64,000 bases of DNA. Source: Glaesserella parasuis (GTDB lineage: Bacteria > Pseudomonadota > Gammaproteobacteria > Enterobacterales > Pasteurellaceae). A program made the translations under genes and the position numbers. The stretch covers positions 12,798 through 76,797 of the forward strand of contig NZ_MUXW01000017.1 of the NCBI RefSeq assembly GCF_002015085.1, given 5' to 3'. Position 1 is the first letter of the stretch. Each line of letters begins with the position of its first letter. The notes below the pieces were generated by a model. That model made no database searches. It saw only the letters and a list, made by a program, of their open reading frames with translations, and was not told the origin of the DNA. This document shows positions 31,447 through 40,500 of the stretch, one piece after another.

Positions 31447-33152
31447 ATGCACAGCACAGCACAGCACAGCACAGCACAGCACAGCACAGCACAGCACATC
31501 TGGCTGAAAATTTAGCTACTCAGCAAGCAGATCAACAAGCCTTTCTCAACAAACTCGATGCCGACCTTTGGAAAGCTGCCGATAAACTTCGCCAACAGCT
31601 TGACGCTGCCAACTACAAACACATCGTTCTCGGTTTAATCTTCTTAAAATACGTTTCCGACAGCTTCTCGGCACAACAAGACATCATTAAACAACGCTAC
31701 ACCGATCCAACGTCCGATTTTTATCTCGATCCGACTGCTTACAGCGAAAGCGAACTTGCCGATATTCTCAATGCCGAACTGGAAGAACGGGACAACTACG
31801 CCCAAGACAACGTATTCTGGGTGCCGCAACAAGCCCGTTGGGACGAAATCAAAGTCGTGGCTCGTGCTAACATTGGCGACAAAATCTGGGACGAGAAAAC
31901 CTTTAAAGGCATTGCCAACTTGATTGATGACGCTTTTGATGCTATCGAACAAGACAACCCTAAACTCAAAAACGTCATTCAACGCATCAGCCCTTATAAA
32001 GTTGATGAAAGCATTTTATTAGGCTTAATCGATCTCTTTTCCGACACCAACTTCACCCGTCCAACCCTAGACGGTAAGCCGATTTCCTTGGCGGCAAAAG
32101 ATATTCTCGGTCACGTTTATGAGTATTTTCTCGGGCAATTCGCCCTAGCGGAAGGCAAAAAGGGCGGTCAATATTTCACGCCAAAATCCATTGTTACCCT
32201 GATTATCGAAATGCTCGAACCCTACAAAGGACGCATTTACGACCCTGCAATGGGGTCGGGTGGCTTTTTTGTGCAAACAGAACGTTTTATCCGCGAACAT
32301 CAAGGCAACGTCAGCGAAGTGAGCATTTTCGGACAAGAGTTCAACCCAACCACTTGGAAACTTGCCGCAATGAATATGGCAATTCGTGGCATTGAATTTG
32401 ACTTCGGCAAAGGCAACGCCGACACCTTCAGCAATCCTCAACACCGTGATAAAAAAATGGATTTTGTGATGGCAAACCCACCGTTCAATATGAAAGACTG
32501 GTGGAACGAAAGCCTTGCCCAAGACCCACGATGGCAATACGGCATACCGCCCGAAGGCAACGCCAACTTTGCGTGGCTACAACATATGATTTACCACCTT
32601 TCGCCAAACGGACGAATGGCGTTGTTGCTTGCCAACGGCTCAATGTCATCGAACACCAACAACGAAGGCGAAATCCGCAAAAATATTCTCAAAGCCGATC
32701 TTGTGGAAGCGATGATCGCCCTGCCAAGCCAACTCTTTACCAACACCCAAATTCCAGCCTGTATCTGGATTTTGAACAAAAACAAAGCACGCAAAGGCGA
32801 AGTGCTGTTTATTGACGCACGCCAACTCGGCTATATGAAAGACCGTGTCTTACGCGACTTCACCGCAGACGACATCGCCAAAGTCGCCGACACCTATCAC
32901 AACTGGCAACAATCCGCCGACTACCAAAATATCCCTGCATTCTGCTACACCGCAAGCCTTGACGAAATTGCCCAAAACGACTTCGTCCTTACCCCAGGGC
33001 GTTATGTCGGTGCTGCCGAACAAGAAGATGATGGCGTACCTTTTGCAGAAAAAATGCAAGAACTGACCGCGCTTTTACAACAACAATTTAAGCAAAGTGC
33101 AGAATTAGAAGCCAAGATTAAAGCGAATTTGGGAGGGTTGGGGTATGAGTAG
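31447..33152 (+). CDS. hsdM: Type I DNA methyltransferase subunit M, phase-OFF by pentanucleotide tract
   Basis: Adenine-N6 methylase of a type I restriction system. The ATG at 31447 (GGAG upstream) runs straight into (GCACA)10 and, in this sequence, meets TAG at 31513. The hsdM frame is open from 31449 to 33152 but has no ATG, GTG or TTG before a GTG at 31821. Nine or twelve units would join the ATG to LAENLATQQADQQAFLNKLD, a normal HsdM N terminus. Beyond it the protein is intact: GGQYFTPKSIVTLIIEMLEP, DPAMGSGGFFVQTERFI (AdoMet motif I) and MANPPFNMKDWW (motif IV). It overlaps hsdS by 8 bases. Drawn here as the ON-phase gene. Confidence 0.9.
31449..31498 (+). repeat. (GCACA)10 simple sequence repeat in hsdM
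   Basis: Ten perfect tandem GCACA units starting at the G of the hsdM ATG. Distance from ATG to the conserved hsdM frame is 3+5n bases, so only n divisible by 3 is in frame; n is 10 here. Confidence 0.97.
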
Positions 33153-34467
33153 TTTATCGAATTTAACAATTCATTCTATAGGCGGAGGTTGGGGAAAAGA
33201 TGTAGAAGATGAAGGACTAGAACTAGTTGCTGTTATTCGTGGTACAGATATTCCAAACCTTGAAATTAATAATATTCAAGGTGTTCCTTTTAGATATGAA
33301 ACACAGAAAAAAATTCAATCTAGATTGCTTCAAATTGGTGATCTAGTTATAGAAATATCTGGGGGAAGTGCTAGCTCTAAACAAAGGACTGGGCGTTGTT
33401 TGTATATAACTGACGAATTATTGAAAAATTTAGGTGGTAAAGTAATACCAGCAAGTTTTTGTAAACTGCTAAGACTAGATAGAAAAAAAGTTAATTCAAA
33501 GTATGTCTATTATCAAATAAAGGCAATGCATCTGAGTGATGAAATTGCTAGCTTTGAAAATCAATCAACTGGAATTTCAAATTTTCAATTTAATAGATTC
33601 ATAGATGAAATAAGACCTTCTATTTTAGATATTGAAGTTCAAAATAAAATTGTTAATTTTTTAGAAAAAATCGATCTTAAAATAATTAATAATATCAATA
33701 TCAATCAAACCCTAGAACAAATCGCCCAAACGATTTTTAAAAGCTGGTTTATTGATTTTGACCCCGTTCACGCCAAAGCCAACGCACTGGCAAGCGGACA
33801 AGCCGCTGAACAAGCCACCCAAGCGGCAATGGCTGTGATCAGTGGTAAAAACACGCAAGAATTACACCGATTGCAGACGGCAAATCCCGAACAATACCAA
33901 CAACTATGGGAAATCGCAGAGGCATTTCCGAGTGGGGTTGATGAGAAGGGAGTGCCGAGGGGGTGGGCTGTAAAACGAATTGAAGATGTTATCAGAAAAA
34001 TCCCAACTGGAAAAAAATATAGCCAAAAAACAGCTTTTGAAGTTGGAAATATCCCCATTTTGGATCAGGGAAAATCGGGTGTGATTGGCTATCACAATGA
34101 TGAAGCAGGAGTAAAAGCAAGTATTGAAAATCCTGTTATTGTATTTGCTAACCATACTTGTTATATGCGTTTGATTAGCTATGATTTTAGTGCTATTCAA
34201 AATGTCTTTGCATTTGTTGGAAAAGAGAGTAATGTTTTGTGGACTTATTTGGCAACTTTAGGAAAGCAGGAATTTACTGAATATAAAGGACACTTTCCTG
34301 ATTTTTTAATTAAAGAAATTATTGTTCCAAATAATGAGCTAACGGAGCTATTTGGTGTGGTTGTAAAAGAACATTTTCAGCAGATAGCTTGTAATGATAA
34401 ACAGAATAAAACTTTAGCAAATGTAAGAGATTTATTATTGCCTAAGTTATTGAGTGGGGAGGTTTAG
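33145..34467 (+). CDS. hsdS: Type I restriction specificity subunit S
   Basis: Recognises the two halves of the target sequence and assembles with HsdM and HsdR. The 440 residues hold a first target-recognition domain (GGGWGKDVEDEGLELVAVIR, GTDIPNLEIN), a central conserved helical spacer near residues 185-260 (QTLEQIAQTIFKSWFIDFDP VHAKANALASGQAAEQA), a second recognition domain starting PRGWAVKRIEDVIRKIPTGK, and a terminal helix ending LLLPKLLSGEV. The DNA of both recognition domains is more AT-rich than the spacer. Its ATG overlaps the hsdM stop (ATGAGTAG). No second hsdS or inverted repeat pair is visible, so phase variation here acts through hsdM only. Confidence 0.93.
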   Translation: MSSLSNLTIHSIGGGWGKDVEDEGLELVAVIRGTDIPNLEINNIQGVPFRYETQKKIQSRLLQIGDLVIEISGGSASSKQRTGRCLYITDELLKNLGGKVIPASFCKLLRLDRKKVNSKYVYYQIKAMHLSDEIASFENQSTGISNFQFNRFIDEIRPSILDIEVQNKIVNFLEKIDLKIINNININQTLEQIAQTIFKSWFIDFDPVHAKANALASGQAAEQATQAAMAVISGKNTQELHRLQTANPEQYQQLWEIAEAFPSGVDEKGVPRGWAVKRIEDVIRKIPTGKKYSQKTAFEVGNIPILDQGKSGVIGYHNDEAGVKASIENPVIVFANHTCYMRLISYDFSAIQNVFAFVGKESNVLWTYLATLGKQEFTEYKGHFPDFLIKEIIVPNNELTELFGVVVKEHFQQIACNDKQNKTLANVRDLLLPKLLSGEV

Positions 34468-34818
34468 AATGAAACCCGACATCGATACGACCCGTGGTTG
34501 TAGGGACACACTGCGTGTGTCCGCAGGGTGTTAATCAAATCAACAATATATCGAAAAATATTGATAACGGACACACGCAGTGTGTCCCTACGGGTTGGTT
34601 GGGTTTAATTGAATTTGCAAATGTTAATTTAAATCACAAATATGAAAAAACATTGATAACGGACACACGCAGTGTGTCCCTACGGGTTGGTTGGGTTTAA
34701 TTGAATTTGCAAATGTTAATTTAAATCACAAATATGAAAAAACATTGATAACGGACACACGCAGTGTGTCCCTACGGGTTGATTGGATTTAATTAAATTT
34801 TGTATGTTCAAAAAATAT
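34468..34818. other. Noncoding REP array between hsdS and the RAYT gene
   Basis: About 350 bases made almost wholly of REP palindromes and their spacers (see 34500-34775); the last ~40 bases precede the RAYT stop. No gene seen. Confidence 0.8.
34500..34775. repeat. REP array with 92-bp tandem duplication, 3' side of RAYT
   Basis: Forward REP at 34500-34522, then three reverse REPs at 34569-34591, 34661-34683 and 34753-34775, spaced exactly 92 bases. The segment starting TTGATAACGG at 34561 is repeated at 34653 identically and at 34745 partially, diverging after about 30 bases. Confidence 0.93.
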
Positions 34819-35313
34819 TTATCCGTAAAAACAATCTTGTTCCCATTGTATAACATTGTTCTGGATATAATCATAAATAAAATTGAATGCTTTTTCGGAA
34901 CGAATAATGTGTTCGTGGAAACGGGGTTGCCATTTAAATGGAATTTGATTTTTAATGGCAAAACTGGTTAATGATGATTTTATTCCGCGAACAATGGCGG
35001 ATAAATTGTTGCTTTGTCCGTTACCGAAATAATGTTGATGTTTGTCTGTATCACTGTTTATGGTGATGATTAAATGAAAATGGTTTGGCATTACGGTAAA
35101 AATAGGTATTTCGATAAATTGATTTTGTCTTAAATTTATTGTGTCTTGAATGATATTTTGTAATTGTTTACCTAATGTTGTTAATTGTATTGTTTGATTT
35201 TGAATTTCGCCAAAATAATGAATTTTATTTTGGGTACAAACGGTTACAAAATAACAGCCATTTTGATAGGTATCCCATTTTACACGGACAGATTTGCGAT
35301 TTGGATAATTCAT
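34819..35313 (-). CDS. REP-associated tyrosine transposase (RAYT, Y1/TnpA_REP family)
   Basis: Single-strand DNA transposase-like protein related to IS200/IS605 TnpA, of the group that processes REP palindromes. The 164 residues carry the HUH motif MPNHFHLII (His-hydrophobic-His, near residues 75-83), an early NGCYFVTVCTQNKIHYFGEI typical of RAYTs, RGIKSSLTSFAIK, and a C-terminal IYDYIQNNVIQWEQD with the candidate catalytic Tyr in the usual Y-x-x-x-N-x-x-x-W setting. The gene is intact, starts at 35313, and is flanked by four GTAG-footed REPs on one side and three on the other. It lies between hsdS and hsdR, reading against them. Confidence 0.92.
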   Translation of the reverse strand: MNYPNRKSVRVKWDTYQNGCYFVTVCTQNKIHYFGEIQNQTIQLTTLGKQLQNIIQDTINLRQNQFIEIPIFTVMPNHFHLIITINSDTDKHQHYFGNGQSNNLSAIVRGIKSSLTSFAIKNQIPFKWQPRFHEHIIRSEKAFNFIYDYIQNNVIQWEQDCFYG

Positions 35314-35329
35314 CAGTATCTCCTAAAAC

Positions 35330-35447
35330 GGACACACGCAGTGTGTCCCTACGGGTTAATTTGTAATGTAACGGACACACGCAGTGTGTCCCTACGGGGT
35401 TGATTTTATTAGGATTTTAATTTGGTAGGGACACACTGCGTGTGTCC
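35330..35447. repeat. REP array, 5' side of RAYT
   Basis: Two reverse REPs (35330-35352 and 35373-35395) and one forward REP (35425-35447), all with the stem GGACACAC/GTGTGTCC and a GTAG foot. The outermost elements of the whole array (34500 and 35425) are both forward, the inner five reverse, matching the RAYT strand. Confidence 0.93.
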
Positions 35448-35570
35448 GCCAACGAATTTCATTCAACGAAAATTGGAACAAATTTTGATGGAACCAAACA
35501 CATTCCATCAATCATCAAAAATCATTTTTTCGATCTGTGTCGAAAAAATAAAATAAAAAAGGAAAAAACA

Positions 35571-38500
35571 ATGCTCATCAACGAAAACACCATTGAACAA
35601 GCCTGTTTGCGATTTTTGCAGGAATTGGGTTGGGATTATACGCACGGTTCGACCATCAATGCCGATGGGGAAAATCCTTGGCGGTTGCGGACGGACGAGG
35701 TGGTGTTTCGTTCGGTGTTGCGTGAGGCGGTGGAGCGGTTAAATCCGCAGTTGCCGTCTGCCACGGTGGACGAAGTGGTGGCGTTGGTGTGCAAAACGGA
35801 TATTACAGATTTAACGGAGCGTAATCAACAAGCCTATCGCTATTTGCGTGAGGGCGTTCGGGTGGAATATCGGGAAAATGATGAGCAAAAGGTGGAGTTT
35901 GCCCGTTTGATTGATTTTCAACAGCCAAGCCTGAACCGTTTTGATGTGGTGAATCAGCTGACGATTTTGGGGCGGAAGGGTAATCGCCGTCCTGATGTGA
36001 TTTGTTATATCAATGGCTTGCCTGTGGTGGTGTTGGAGCTGAAAAATCCCTTGAAAGAGAATGCGGATTTGCCACAGGCGTTTAATCAGTTGCAGACGTA
36101 TAAGCAGGAAATCGGCGATCTGTTTGTGTATAACCAAGCCCTTGTGATCAGCGATGGTATTTTGGCGAAGGTCGGTTCGCTCACGGCAGATTTTGAGCGG
36201 TTTACCCCTTGGCGTGTGGTGGACGAGAAGAGCAAGCAACGGATTTCGTTTGAACACGAGTTGGAAGGCTTGGTGCGTGGCTTGCTTAACCCTGCGAGTT
36301 TGTTAGATTATATCCAGAATTTTATTGTGTTTGAGCAAACCTCAAGCGGTCGTTTGGTGAAGAAAATTGCCGCTTATCATCAATTCTACGGCGTGAATGA
36401 AGCGGTGGATTGTACGCTGTGGGCGGCGAGCGAGCAGGGCAATGGCAAAATCGGGGTGATGTGGCATACACAAGGTTCGGGCAAGTCGTTGTCGATGTTG
36501 TTTTATGCGGGCAAATTGTTGTCGCAAGCGGAGTTACGCAATCCGACTATTGTGGTCGTTACCGATCGCAATGATTTGGACGGTCAGCTTTATGCCACCT
36601 TTTCAGGCGGTCAGGCGTTAATTCGTCAGCAACCTGTGCAGGCAGACGGCAGGGAGGCGTTGCGTGAAGAACTTGCCAAGCGTGAAACAGGCGGTGTGAT
36701 TTTTACCACTATTCAGAAATTCGGTTTGCAAGAGGGCGAGCAGGCTCACCCTGTGTTAAACGAACGACACAATATTATTGTGATCAGCGATGAGGCTCAC
36801 CGTTCGCAATATGGTTTTAGCCAAAGTATGAAACTCAATGAGCTAAATCGTACAGGGACATACCGTGTCGGCTATGCAAAACATTTGCGTGATGCTTTGC
36901 CAAATGCGTCTTTTATTGGTTTTACCGGCACGCCGATTAGTCTTGAAGATAAAGATACGCAGGAAGTGTTCGGTAAATATGTGTCGATTTACGATATTAC
37001 CGATGCGGTGGAAGATGGGGCGACAGTGCCGATTATTTATGAAGCTCGACAAATTCCGATAGCACAGAGTGCCGAGTTTGATAATGTGGTGCAAGAAGCC
37101 CAAACGTTAATAGATGAAGATGATGAAAGTAGCTACAACTTCCGTTTGCGTGAAAAATTAATGGGAACAGAGGGGCGTTTGAGCCGTTTGGCAGAAGATT
37201 TTGTCAAACATTTTGAACAACGCACCGCTTTAATTGACGGCAAGGCAATGGTGGTGGCGATGAGCCGTCAGATTTGTGTGAAATTGTACGAAAAAATCAC
37301 CGCACTTCGTCCAGAGTGGCATAGCGATGATGTGAATGAAGGGGCGATTAAGATTGTGATGACGGGGTCGGCGAGCGATCCTGCGGACATTCAAAAGCAC
37401 ATCTATTCTTCGCAAGATAAAAAGCTGTTGGAACGCCGTTTTAAAGATCCTGATGATCCGCTGGAAATTGTGATTGTGCGTGATATGTGGCTAACGGGTT
37501 TTGATGCCCCTTGTTGTAATACGATGTACATTGATAAGCCGATGAAAGGGCATAATTTAATGCAGGCGATTGCACGGGTAAACCGTGTGTTCCGCAATAA
37601 AAGCCGTGATAATGGCGGTTTGATTGTGGATTATGTGGGGCTAACCAGCGAACTTCGAGAAGCGACAGAACAATATACTCGCTCGCACGGCAAAGGGCAG
37701 ATGATCCACAATATCGCCGAAATTAAGGCAAAGATGTTGGAATATATTGATGTTGTGCGTGGGCAGTTTGCTACACCTGTGAACGATCAGCCGTTTAAGC
37801 TGTTTGATGCCTTGAAAATTGAAGATGAACTGGCGTTGTTCAAGCAAGTAATGTTGGGGGCGAACCATATTCTCGCCTTAGATCATCAAACGGTTGCGGA
37901 TAAAACCGAGAAAACCCCAAGACGCAATGCGTTTTTAAAAGCGGTACGTTTGGCGAAAAAAGGCTTTAGCTTATGCGGTGCAGACGGCGATGTTCAGCAG
38001 TACCAAAAAGAGCTTGCCTTTTATGATGCGGTGCGTGCGATTTTGGCAAAACGTGAGCCAAATTCCACCGCTTCAAGCGAAGAACGTCAGTTGCAGTTGG
38101 TGGCTTTATTGAATAAAGCGGTGGACGCAAGCGGTGCGATTAACCTGTTTGATTTGCTCAATCGTGAACAGCCGAATATCAACATTTTGTCGGAAGAGTT
38201 TTTAGAGAAAATCAGAAACAGTCAAACCAAAGAGCTTTGGCTGTTGGCGGTGGAGCGTTATTTGCGTAGCCAAATCAATGAAAAAGGAACAGGCAATTTG
38301 GCGGTGCAAAGAGATTTTTCCGAGCGTTTGAAAGAGGCGTTAAACAAATACCACAACCAAAATCTCACCATTATGCAAGTGTTGGAAGAGTTGCTGAATA
38401 TGAGCAAGGAATTTGCCGAACGCTTGCAACGTGGGGAGAAATTGGGTTTATCGCCAGCAGAAATTGCCTTTTACGATGCCCTTGCCCGCAATGAAAGTGC

Positions 38501-38735
38501 GGTGCGAGAATTGGGCGATGATGCCTTGAAAAACTTGGCAAAAGCGATTACCGATAAACTGCGTAAATCCGCCACTATTGACTGGCAATATAAAGAAGCC
38601 GTGCGTGCCAAAATGCGAAACTTGGTGCGTGTAACGTTGAGATTATTCAAATATCCACCAGATAAATGCGATGAGGCAATCCAATTTGTGTTGGAACAAG
38701 CGGAAGTGATTGCGGATGAATTGACGACAGTATAA
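35571..38735 (+). CDS. hsdR: Type I restriction enzyme subunit R
   Basis: Motor and nuclease subunit that translocates DNA and cuts it at a distance. From the ATG at 35571, which has AAGGA upstream, it has 1054 residues. The frame could extend to a GTG at 35442, but that lies inside a REP element. Nuclease motif [20 protein letters not shown] (PD-ExK) is near residues 140-160; helicase motifs are [11 protein letters not shown] (Walker A, ~301), [11 protein letters not shown] (DEAH box, ~407), [10 protein letters not shown] and [13 protein letters not shown]. Intact. It is separated from hsdS by 1.1 kb holding the RAYT system, so it may have its own promoter. An inverted repeat (TTGATGGAA/TTCCATCAA) lies at about 35484-35512. 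Confidence 0.95.
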   Translation: MLINENTIEQACLRFLQELGWDYTHGSTINADGENPWRLRTDEVVFRSVLREAVERLNPQLPSATVDEVVALVCKTDITDLTERNQQAYRYLREGVRVEYRENDEQKVEFARLIDFQQPSLNRFDVVNQLTILGRKGNRRPDVICYINGLPVVVLELKNPLKENADLPQAFNQLQTYKQEIGDLFVYNQALVISDGILAKVGSLTADFERFTPWRVVDEKSKQRISFEHELEGLVRGLLNPASLLDYIQNFIVFEQTSSGRLVKKIAAYHQFYGVNEAVDCTLWAASEQGNGKIGVMWHTQGSGKSLSMLFYAGKLLSQAELRNPTIVVVTDRNDLDGQLYATFSGGQALIRQQPVQADGREALREELAKRETGGVIFTTIQKFGLQEGEQAHPVLNERHNIIVISDEAHRSQYGFSQSMKLNELNRTGTYRVGYAKHLRDALPNASFIGFTGTPISLEDKDTQEVFGKYVSIYDITDAVEDGATVPIIYEARQIPIAQSAEFDNVVQEAQTLIDEDDESSYNFRLREKLMGTEGRLSRLAEDFVKHFEQRTALIDGKAMVVAMSRQICVKLYEKITALRPEWHSDDVNEGAIKIVMTGSASDPADIQKHIYSSQDKKLLERRFKDPDDPLEIVIVRDMWLTGFDAPCCNTMYIDKPMKGHNLMQAIARVNRVFRNKSRDNGGLIVDYVGLTSELREATEQYTRSHGKGQMIHNIAEIKAKMLEYIDVVRGQFATPVNDQPFKLFDALKIEDELALFKQVMLGANHILALDHQTVADKTEKTPRRNAFLKAVRLAKKGFSLCGADGDVQQYQKELAFYDAVRAILAKREPNSTASSEERQLQLVALLNKAVDASGAINLFDLLNREQPNINILSEEFLEKIRNSQTKELWLLAVERYLRSQINEKGTGNLAVQRDFSERLKEALNKYHNQNLTIMQVLEELLNMSKEFAERLQRGEKLGLSPAEIAFYDALARNESAVRELGDDALKNLAKAITDKLRKSATIDWQYKEAVRAKMRNLVRVTLRLFKYPPDKCDEAIQFVLEQAEVIADELTTV

Positions 38736-38769
38736 ACTGCAACGAAACATTAAGAAAAAAGGAACAACA

Positions 38770-39864
38770 ATGCAATTTATCAACATCGCCAATGAGGGCG
38801 TGAAAACTCTTGCCCCTTATCAAGCGGGGAAGCCGATTGAAGAACTTGAGCGTGAGCTTGGGATTTCAAATATTGTGAAACTTGCCTCGAATGAAAACCC
38901 CTTCGGTTTTCCTGAAAGTGCGAAACAAGCGATTTTAAAGCAGTTGAATGATTTAACTCGCTATCCTGATGCCAATGGTTTTGAGCTGAAAGCGACCATT
39001 GAGAAAAAGTTTGGGGTTCAGCCTAATCAAATTACCTTAGGAAATGGCTCAAATGATCTGCTTGAGCTGTTTGCCCATACGTTTGCCAGTGATAAAGATG
39101 AGATTATTTATTCGCAATATGCCTTTATTGTCTATCCGCTTGTGACTAAAGCGATTAATGCGGTAGCGCGTGAAATTCCTGCAAAAGATTGGGGACACGA
39201 TTTGAGAGCCTTTGAGCAGGCGATTAATGACAAAACCAAGTTGATTTATATCGCGAATCCAAATAATCCGACGGGGAATTTTTTATCGCAACAGGAAATT
39301 GAACGCTTTTTAGACAGAGTGCCTGTAAATGTGATTGTGGTGTTGGACGAGGCTTATACGGAATTTACCGATCCTGCTGAGCGATTAAATTCTTTTGCGT
39401 TAGTGCAGAAATATCCGAATTTGATCGTCTCTCGTTCGCTGTCTAAAGCCTATGGTTTAGCTGGTTTGCGTATTGGTTATGCGGTTTCTCACCCTGAAAT
39501 TGCGGATTTATTAAATCGTGTGCGTCAGCCATTTAACTGTAATAGTCTTGCGTTAGCGGCGGCAATTGCAGTGATGCAAGATGATGATTTTATTGCGAAA
39601 GTGGCAGAAAATAATCGTAATGAAATGCAACGCTATGAGGCGTTTTTTAAGGCAAATCAGTTGGAATATATTCCATCTAAAGGCAATTTTATTACGGTAG
39701 ATTTGAAACAGCCTGCACAGCCGATTTATCAGGCGTTGTTGCACGAAGGGGTGATTGTTCGTCCGATTGCAGGCTATGGTATGCCAAACCATTTGCGTGT
39801 GAGTATCGGGTTGCCAGAGGAAAATGATAGATTTTTTATGGCGTTGAGGAAGGTGCTGATTTAG
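38770..39864 (+). CDS. hisC: Histidinol-phosphate aminotransferase
   Basis: PLP-dependent transaminase of histidine synthesis; some relatives also act on aromatic amino acids. The 364 residues include VKLASNENPFGFPESAKQAI, TLGNGSNDLLELFAHTFA, ANPNNPTGNFLS, VVLDEAYTEF and the PLP lysine in SRSLSKAYGLAGLRIGYAVS. AAGGA precedes the ATG. It starts 34 bases after hsdR and probably neighboured serC before the hsd locus was inserted. A strong terminator follows. Confidence 0.95.
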   Translation: MQFINIANEGVKTLAPYQAGKPIEELERELGISNIVKLASNENPFGFPESAKQAILKQLNDLTRYPDANGFELKATIEKKFGVQPNQITLGNGSNDLLELFAHTFASDKDEIIYSQYAFIVYPLVTKAINAVAREIPAKDWGHDLRAFEQAINDKTKLIYIANPNNPTGNFLSQQEIERFLDRVPVNVIVVLDEAYTEFTDPAERLNSFALVQKYPNLIVSRSLSKAYGLAGLRIGYAVSHPEIADLLNRVRQPFNCNSLALAAAIAVMQDDDFIAKVAENNRNEMQRYEAFFKANQLEYIPSKGNFITVDLKQPAQPIYQALLHEGVIVRPIAGYGMPNHLRVSIGLPEENDRFFMALRKVLI

Positions 39865-39866
39865 AA

Positions 39867-39885
39867 GGCATAGTAGACAAATTTG
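39867..39885 (+). repeat. GGCATAGTAGACAAA intergenic repeat, single copy
   Basis: Starts three bases after the hisC stop; followed by TTTGTGGCGTACC. Same core as at 8260, 8324, 20084 and 47707. Confidence 0.7.
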
Positions 39886-39907
39886 TGGCGTACCACTTAA
39901 AAAAATG

Positions 39908-39933
39908 GGCTTCCGATGGAAGCCTATTTTATT
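39908..39933 (+). terminator. Rho-independent terminator after hisC
   Basis: GGCTTCC, loop GAT, GGAAGCC, then TATTTTATTT, 43 bases after the hisC stop. Confidence 0.85.
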
Positions 39934-39980
39934 TAAACCCGACCAACATAACTAATACAATAAAAACGAGATAAATTGAT

Positions 39981-40010
39981 GTGGGAATACGTTGGAATAC
40001 GTGGGAATAA
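39981..40010. repeat. Three 10-bp direct repeats at the left edge of the phage-like island
   Basis: GTGGGAATAC, GTTGGAATAC and GTGGGAATAA in direct head-to-tail order between the hisC terminator and the first island gene. Could be protein-binding iterons or part of an attachment region; nothing else in the sequence decides. Confidence 0.6.
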
Positions 40011-40047
40011 ATTGTTATTGTAATAATGTTTCAATATGTGAAAGAAA

Positions 40048-40073
40048 ATAAAGCCTAAATTTTTAGGCTTTTT
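40048..40073 (-). terminator. Terminator of the minus-strand island operon
   Basis: AAAGCCTAAA and TTTAGGCTTT form a 10-bp palindrome overlapping the stop codon of the Gp27-like gene; AT-rich on both sides, with T runs both ways. Confidence 0.65.
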
Positions 40074-40401
40074 CTTCGTCTTGCAGTTGGTTAATTTGGG
40101 TTAAGATTTTTTGCTTTTCGTGTTCTAATTTGCCTAATTTTCGGTAAAGTGATGATAGTCTAGGGCTATCAAAATTTTCTGTTATTACTTTGGCTAGTAG
40201 GTCGTGTGTTTGAGATTTTGCGGTAAAGCCGTCTAACCGCTTTAATGCTTGGGCGTAGCGGTGGATTGTGTTTTTCCCTATGTTGTAGCCCTTTTCTTTT
40301 AACCAGTCGCTGATTGCTTCGTTATGGCTGTAAAAATTGGCTCTAATTTCTTCTTGTAATTCGTTTAAAACGTCGTGGGGTAGTTTGGTTAGTTTTGTCA
40401 T
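40063..40401 (-). CDS. Mu Gp27-like phage protein (DUF3486 type)
   Basis: A 112-residue protein beginning MTKLTKLPHDVLNELQEEIR with a helix-turn-helix-like segment, AISDWLKEKGYNIGKNTIHR YAQALKRLDG, and a C-terminal coiled coil (LYRKLGKLEHEKQKILTQIN). This layout matches Mu Gp27 and its relatives, placed near the terminase genes and often proposed as a small packaging subunit. I choose the ATG at 40401, which has AGGAGA upstream; an upstream start would translate the hairpin at 40421. Here it lies on the strand opposite to the capsid gene, unlike in Mu. Confidence 0.65.
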   Translation of the reverse strand: MTKLTKLPHDVLNELQEEIRANFYSHNEAISDWLKEKGYNIGKNTIHRYAQALKRLDGFTAKSQTHDLLAKVITENFDSPRLSSLYRKLGKLEHEKQKILTQINQLQDEEKA

Positions 40402-40415
40402 CTGATTTCTCCTAT

Positions 40416-40440
40416 AAAAACGCCCGAAAAGCATCGGGCG
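40416..40440 (-). terminator. Terminator upstream of the Gp27-like gene
   Basis: On the minus strand CGCCCGA, loop TGCTTT, TCGGGCG, then TTTTTATAGG. It separates the 40501-41484 gene from the Gp27-like gene, so the latter may need its own promoter or read-through. Confidence 0.75.
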
Positions 40441-40500
40441 ATATAGGAGCAATTTTAAAGAAAGGGCTATTTTTCGCTTTTAGCGTGGTTTAATAATTAT

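Noticed and set aside
33145..34467. Shuffling hsdS (inverting specificity domains)
   Set aside because: Only one hsdS gene is present, no partial hsdS copy or long inverted repeat lies nearby, and no recombinase gene accompanies it.
34500..35447. CRISPR-like array of evenly spaced palindromes
   Set aside because: The spacers are identical or nearly so (92-bp tandem units), the elements lie in both orientations and no cas gene is present; the RAYT gene explains them.
35442..35570. 43-residue N-terminal extension of hsdR
   Set aside because: The GTG start falls inside a REP palindrome, has no ribosome site, and the ATG at 35571 with AAGGA gives a normal HsdR N terminus.
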